Assembly (NCBI GenBank): GCA_946406115.1
Contig: OX291557.1
Coordinates: 15,780,501-15,844,500 of the forward strand
DNA from: Apoda limacodes
Lineage: Eukaryota > Arthropoda > Insecta > Lepidoptera > Limacodidae
Length of the DNA stretch: 64,000 nucleotides
Reading direction: 5' to 3'
Shown: one piece after another, positions 58,410 to 64,000 of the stretch
Layout of the letters: every line of letters begins with the position of its first letter
Numbering within the stretch: the stretch's first letter is position 1
The notes under the pieces: generated by a model
Databases searched by the model: none
Seen by the model: the letters and a program-made list of their open reading frames with translations, nothing else
What the model was told of the DNA's origin: nothing
Translations under genes and position numbers: made by a program

Positions 58410-58720
58410 TGAGACTCGTCGCAGCCTAGTGGGTAGTGTTTCTGGCTGTTATGCAGAGTGCGTAGGTTTCATTCCCGCACTATTATGTGATAAACATTCG
58501 TGTTTGTCTTGAGTCTGGTTATATTCATGTATGATTTATATGTATTAACAAAAAAAAGTAATATATATGTATTTGTATCCGTTGTCTGGTATCCATTACA
58601 CAAGTTTTGTTTACTTTGGGGCCAGAAGGATCTGAGTGTAATGTCCAAAATTATTTATTTATTTATTATTATTCAAAGAAGCATATTTGTAACAAACAAT
58701 GTAAACTAATTTAAACCTGG
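58410..58720 (+). mobile_element. tRNA-derived SINE
   Basis: An A-box-like TAGTGGGTAGTG (about 58428) and a B-box-like GGTTTCATTCC (about 58466) are spaced as in pol III promoters. The body ATTCGTGTTTGTCTTGAGTC and the tail (TTATTTATTTATTATTATT) follow. The promoter-containing head and next ~50 bp match the reverse copy at 21641-21752. Confidence 0.75.
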
Positions 58721-60201
58721 CAAATAAGCGATTCATTTATTCATTCATAAGTATACCAAATACATAAAGTTCAAGTAGATTACAATATGGGAACACATAC
58801 GTGGCTAAGTATATAATTTTTTTAAATGCCTGTTAATAATAACAATAAACGTTATATAACAATACGTTGCAGATCCTTAATCCTAATGAAATATTAAGTT
58901 GTAAGTGTCACGAACCGGTACCTAACTTCCTGCGGACAGGACGGCAGGCTTACTGTTCTTTTATAGTATGGGTAACCTAACGTGGGACCAAGAACCTAGA
59001 TTGCTATATTAAGTAAGCTGGTTGGTTCCGCTAGACAACCTGGAGTCGACCTAATATACAGGGTGTAGATACTTTGGTAAGTTTAAAAATGAATAAAAAT
59101 GACAACACATTCGGTGGTGAGCTGTGGTTGTTACTGTGGTCCTATTACCTATTACTTCAAAGTAATGATAGTAACTAAGTAGTGGTAGTAGATTCCTACA
59201 TTTAATTACTACTACTCGTATGTTAAGCCGCGAAGTCGAAGGGGATTCCTGATAGGGACAACAAAAAGGTCAAGTACATTGTACAAGTTCCTCAGTCGGG
59301 TTCGGTTCGTACCCGAGAAACCATCATAGATTCTCACCCTCTATCACATTAGAGCCTGTCTTGGGACCGGAATGTTATTAGTGAAAAGTGGACGTGGCGG
59401 GCATTATCACTTGTTCGCCGCAGCTGTTAGCGTTTTATCTGTGACCACCTCTTCGAGGATAAGTGTCGTATGTATCTCTTCTATAACATTCTACGATATA
59501 TGTCACTGATTTGCATACTACGGTTCCTGGTATTCATTCGCTGCAAGTAGTCGTACCTACTAGACAACAGTATTCAGCGCACGTCTTGTATTGCCGCGGT
59601 GTCGCCACGGTCAGGGACGGGTGAAGCCAGGTCAAGCTGACTCACTGATTGGTGTCACTGCTCTAGTTTATAAGGCAGAACTTGATTCTATAAGATAATG
59701 GTAGAGAAACAAAAAGTTACTTAGAAACCGCGTGACATAAAAGATAATGTAACATTCCAGGTTTTTTCGGGGGGCTCTGCCCGCGCAGAATTTGGTCATC
59801 GCCGTAGGGTTTCTTGCCATTGATTTACTAGATTTCAGTTAGTTTGCCCTGGCATCTGTACTAGCACAAGCAGGGCAGTGATCTGTTCACAATTAAGCAT
59901 TTGGTAAAACTTAATAATAATAAAATAATATAATCAAGAAACTGACAGACTTTTCGTAATGTAAATTAATTTATTTTTATATATTTCGGGTCTTACACGA
60001 GAAAAAAGATTAAGCTTTTTTAACGCTGGTATTAATAACTGGATAGAGCTCCATGCCCCACAAATCCTGTCCACTGATCGCCATTATTAGAGTAGAATTG
60101 TGCGTGAAGCTATTGAAATTAATACACACTAAAATTTCAATCGAAAAGACGGTTTTAGGTTATCCTCGACATGAAACCCAGTGATTAATACTGTCTGTGT
60201 T
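58721..60201. other. Gene-free interval with a GC-richer centre
   Basis: 58900-59700 is richer in G+C and has TTATAAGGCAG near 59667, which could be an LTR or orphan promoter, but no ends or repeats were found. No gene is supported. Confidence 0.25.
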
Positions 60202-60321
60202 CCTAAATTTGAACCAGCATACTGGCCAGTACGGTGTGAAGTCATATTTTGGCTGTTCCAAAATATGACTTTAGATAATGACGTCACAACGTACTGGCCA
60301 GTATGCTGGTTCAAATTTAGG
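60202..60321. repeat. 120-bp nested palindrome with perfect 31-bp arms
   Basis: 60202-60232 and 60291-60321 are exact inverted repeats of CCTAAATTTGAACCAGCATA then CTGGCCAGTAC. Inside, GTCATATTTTGG (60241-60252) and CCAAAATATGAC (60258-60269) form a second, tighter hairpin. No A or T run, target duplication or coding sequence is evident. It is probably a very small MITE or a recombination product; the arm identity suggests recent origin. Confidence 0.9.
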
Positions 60322-60834
60322 TACATAGGCTATATTAATACATTTGTCACAGGACAATTATAGACGTTCAGATACCGTTAGTGTGGAGCATAGATTAACA
60401 ATAATAATTTTGTACGCTGTTAAAAAACGGCAGAGCATAGCTGTACACTAAGTTATATAACATCTACAAATTTTCCTATGGCTTACAAATAAAACATTCT
60501 GATTCTGAAAATACTAAATAACTTCTTCCTTGTTACCCATACTGAACGAAGCCCTTAGAATAATTATTCCAGAAGTGTTCTGTCTTACTACTTTTAGTAT
60601 GAAATAAAAAAAAAAACAATATAGTTTAAGTCAAAATATTTCAGACATGCTATATAAAGCTATTATTACGTATACTGAGGTCGCAGTCAGGTTGTGCTTG
60701 ACATTTAAATAAGATATTTTGATAGATGAAGGTCAGCTGTGCGATGGATACGAGGATTAAAATTAACTGTCAAACAGGCTGTTGACATTGTCATATAATA
60801 AAATCATGACAGTTTGCTAAAATGTTATAATACA
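60322..60834. other. Gene-free stretch
   Basis: AT-rich sequence; nothing recognised. Confidence 0.3.
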
Positions 60835-61058
60835 TCCATATAAATCTGTCAGTCTTCTGTCTTGTACCTCTTCACGCTTAAACCGCTGTAGCGATTAAGA
60901 TGAAATTTGGCATGGAGATAGTTTGATTCCGGGAAAAGGACATAGGCTTCATTGAAACGTCAAGTGTGAGTTGGTTTTTGTCTATATTTGAGGATTGCCG
61001 TTGAAAGTCTATACCGATAACCGAATGTATGGCGGGTGGAACCGAGGGCAAAAGCTAG
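60835..61058 (+). mobile_element. Helitron-like element, internally deleted
   Basis: TCCATATAAATCTGTCAGTC, then ACCTCTTCACGCTTAAACCG, TTTGGCATGGAGATAGTTTG and the end GAGGGCAAAAGCTAG (CTAG at 61055-61058). It is the same family as 20269-20480 and 29720-29952. The usual TTATAAATGCGAAAG near the 5' end is missing. A further isolated 3' end (GTCGGCAAAAGCTAGT) lies at 61465-61480. Confidence 0.65.
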
Positions 61059-61859
61059 AACGATATATGTAGAGATTTAGATAAAATAAGATACACAAAG
61101 GGTACGTTAAACCGTCGATATACGTGTTGTCATGACAGCAGTCGTTAAGCGAAGTCAGAGGGCTTGAAAAAGTCAAAATACATAATGCCTAAGAGTAACA
61201 CATCTTTTTTTATTCAGATCAATAGCTCCCACGGAAATAATAGAAATATGAAAGAAAAGTTAGGGTCTGTGTAATCATTTCCTTTGTGCGACCCCCTGGA
61301 CATCTCCAAACCTAAATAAATATTTTTATTTGTAAGTTTGTTCGAGGGTCAAGGAGATAACTACCGAAATTATTTAGTTGGTACTGTGTTTATAATCCTA
61401 AAGTTTAATTTGAAAATTGAGATACTTAGGAGTTAAAAATATCTATTAATACGTGGGCTAAGTTGTCGGCAAAAGCTAGTATTTATATAAAATTAGTATA
61501 GGTACTTAGTACTAGGTAGGTAGGTAGCTACTTTCAAAGCAGCAGTGGATTTTGTCTACATTTATATTAACCGGTTCAAGCGTTATAAAATTGAACAAAG
61601 CGTAGACGAGTGGGGTATATTTTTGAAAGTCTAAAACTGCAGTTAATGTTTATATGAAGAACCTCGCAACGTGACCTTATAGTAGAAGTCAGGGTCGATA
61701 CGCTAAAAATACATTGCCCTTGGCATTGAATACATATTGTATTCAAAACAAAAGAATATTTTTGGAGGTCTTTTATTGACTACATCATTGTAAGCGGTAA
61801 ATAAAGATCCAATTTTAAATAAAATATGACAAGTATTTAGAAGACTTGGCTCGAAGTTT

Positions 61860-62370
61860 TGTCTGCAATATAATACTTATATTTTTAACTTTTTAGTGAT
61901 TTTTTTGTAATTAAAACATCAATGATAATTAAGAATAAACATCTAAATCGGTCCCGAAGATCTGAGTACACAAAAAAATTCAGGCGAATTGAGCCTATTT
62001 AAATGTATATGTAACTAAAAATTTGCGTTTTTTTTATTTGCCGAATGATTTATTGATTGAAATTGAATTAAACTCGAAACTAATATTCTAATTCAACTCT
62101 TGCTTATTAAGTTCTGCAGTAGTGTTTGCAACAGGAATTTATTTTTAACTTTTTAGTGAATTTTTGTACCTAAAACATAAATTTTCACCTACTTTAATAT
62201 TGGGACGGAGGTAATACCAATTTGCGTTTATCTAATTGCCGTAGGATTTATTGATTAAAATTAAATTAAACTTGAAACTAATTTTGTAATTCAATTCCTG
62301 CTTACGGAGTTGTGGTGGTAAACCCAGGTAAAACCGCCGTAATTAAGAAAAAACATCTAAATCGGTCGGT
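61860..62370. repeat. Diverged tandem duplication, ~200-250-bp unit
   Basis: TTATTTTTAACTTTTTAGTGA occurs near 61878 and 62140. A block from TTTGCGTTT through ATTTATTGATTxAAATTxAAT to AATTCAACTCTTGCTTA occurs near 62020-62115 and again near 62220-62310. AATTAAGAATAAACATCTAA, followed by ATCGGTC, occurs near 61928 and 62340. There is no coding sequence. Confidence 0.7.
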
Positions 62371-63607
62371 AAAACTTACGTTTTAAAGGGCAGTCGGCTG
62401 ATGTCCTAGTAAATGGTGGTTCTCTAATTTGATCTCCGAAATACCTGCAACAGAAAAAAACATATATACGTACATATATATACAACCCTTTGTATTTACC
62501 TATAAAGATATTATTATTGTGAGGAAAAACGATAGGAATTTATGTCACATGAACATAAATCAAAGAGAAGAAAAATGTGCAGAAGCTTATAAAGATTTGT
62601 ATGATGAGCTTTTATAAGCTTTTCAGACACATAGAACGACTGTGCCTTTTTAATGAAAATACGCATAATGGCATTATCAATATAAATTTATCTTAATAAG
62701 GTAGAATTTGATGAGATTGATATGAAATTTTGGTAGCGTATTTCTGTATTGTTGAAGGATTTCGCGATTTGAATTGGTTTCAAAAGTTTCTTAGTATGAC
62801 TACGATTTAAAAAATCAATACTCTGATATCTATCTTACAGATGAGCCTTAAGTAGGTATATAATCCCTTTTCTTTATGCTGTTAATTTTCTTAAGTTATG
62901 AATTTCGAGTAAATCGATTAAAAGTGTTTTATTTTCCTTATAGGCGAGGAGCCAGCAATCCTGAAAGACCCGTCATCGCGGATTCTTAAATTTTTAATGA
63001 AAATTTATAGTTTATACTCACACGTATAAAATGCGCTTGGTCGGCTTGGTTTTTTTTAGCCGGTAATGATTTAAATAAATTATATATGGTTAAATTCATT
63101 AAATGTTCTACCATCATCGTGGATTTTAATTTTCCTATGGGTGATTTTGTGCAAAATGTTGTACTTAATTAGAAAAAAATTGGCCGACCAACATTTTTTA
63201 GCCGGAAAGGGTTCGCAACCCTATTTAAATGATATAACAGGAGGTAAAATTTCTCCGTTATCACGGATTTCTGTTTTTTTTTTTTAATATCAGTATTAAA
63301 AATATCTTGGTATGCCTGCTTAGAAATAGCCGGAAGAATCGCGCATACCAGTTTTTATTATTTAGCTAAGCATCATGCATTGTACTACTTTGAAGACTCT
63401 TTCTTTTGGAGTAATTTATTTTTTCTACCTCTGATTTCTCTCCTAAATTTTGAATTTTATATAGATTAATATAGGAAACAGGAAATGTAGGAAAATTTAT
63501 TTAAAAAAAAATATTTACGAATTTATTCAAAAATTTATTTAAAGGAAATGTAGGTAAATTTTAATTTTAGTATAATAAATTAAGGTTGATACAAAGATTA
63601 CGTTTAA
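62371..63607. other. Gene-free stretch
   Basis: AT-rich sequence with two related GxTTxxTTTTTTTTAGCCGG phrases near 63045 and 63200. A 62-codon frame at 62429 has no recognisable content and is not called. Confidence 0.3.
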
Positions 63608-64000
63608 TTTAATTTTATTTATTAATAATCATTTACATCGTTATCATTCATATTAAAACTTCTTTCTTCTTCTGATGATTCTTCACCTTCTTCTTCTTCA
63701 TCTTGTTGGCAAATTAAAACTTCTTCAACTTTAAACGGCGCCGATGGGCCAATGTACCAATGGTTCAAGTTTACTGGATTCATTTAATTGCCATCCACAT
63801 TCCGTTGGTTCGTATAAAATACAAATAGCTTCAGTAGCATTTTGCCACATAGAGTTTACAAACATAGTGCGTAAATTTTTTTGCATTAATGTTTTCCAAC
63901 ATGGAGGAATATTACTTGAATGAAATTGTTCTTTGTCACATGTACTTGCAAAATTTTTTAAAAATAATTCAAATCTTGCAGCATTCACGTCATTATTGGT
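63608..64000 (-). pseudogene. C-terminus of a transposon-type protein, partial at window edge
   Basis: The minus strand is open from the right edge of the window (TNNDVNAARFELFLKNF...) through SSNIPPCWKTLMQKNLRTMF, NSMWQNATEAI and ECGWQLNESSKLEPL, stopping at 63731. A shift of one base near 63740 carries the reading on into an acidic tail (CQQDEEEEGEESSEEERSF) that ends at about 63620. The pattern LPPC...L...RT.......W..A......P...GW.L......P, then an acidic end, is one I associate with proteins of unknown function carried by arthropod mobile elements. The frameshift could be decay or a sequencing error. The N-terminal part lies outside the window. Confidence 0.5.

Overview
This window looks like nuclear DNA from a moth or butterfly (Lepidoptera). 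The evidence is intron-containing genes with GT-AG junctions, an AT-rich background, and dispersed repeats of lepidopteran type: short Helitron-like elements ending in CTAG, tRNA-derived SINEs, 3'-truncated LINEs with a TTTGAC-type tail, and many inverted-repeat DNA elements. No bacterial, organellar or viral gene organisation was seen. The assignment rests on recognising sequence families; no search was run.

Six genes are well supported. A p68/DDX5-type DEAD-box RNA helicase lies on the minus strand in five coding exons (8314-14034). A six-exon plus-strand gene (20148-26208) encodes a BLUF-like protein resembling testis-expressed protein 47 (TEX47). Three related coiled-coil genes stand head to tail on the plus strand (28032-30526, 35265-37040, 37230-38960). 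They resemble the ciliary CFAP100/CCDC38 (DUF4200) family, which sits at the base of inner-arm dyneins in the axoneme. An ARL4-type small GTPase is on the minus strand (43679-44308). The TEX47-like gene next to three CFAP100-like genes suggests a roughly 19-kb block used in sperm or ciliated cells; that role is inferred.

The rest is mostly repeats. 1-985 is a satellite-like array with a period near 104 bp, and inverted copies of the unit recur at 15980-16345. 2255-3193, 5730-6016, 18303-18473, 26780-27108, 30802-32258 and 60202-60321 are inverted-repeat elements. Copies of one LINE lie at about 4.6-5.0, 8.6-9.1, 32.5-33.6 and 55.8-58.3 kb. Other LINE fragments are at 14.7-15.1, 17.0 and 22.3-23.2 kb. 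The 4.7 kb between the first and second CFAP100-like genes holds a 1.46-kb inverted-repeat element, a LINE, a broken OTU-protease fragment and a Helitron-like element. From about 44.4 kb to the right edge there is no convincing cellular gene, only repeats and a transposon-like protein C-terminus entering from the right.

The most interesting points are the tandem CFAP100-like family with its unequal intron content, the BLUF-like protein whose flavin-contacting Gln position appears to be His, the Cys-rich reading frame inside the 1.46-kb inverted-repeat element, and the LINE copy whose reverse-transcriptase blocks are out of order.
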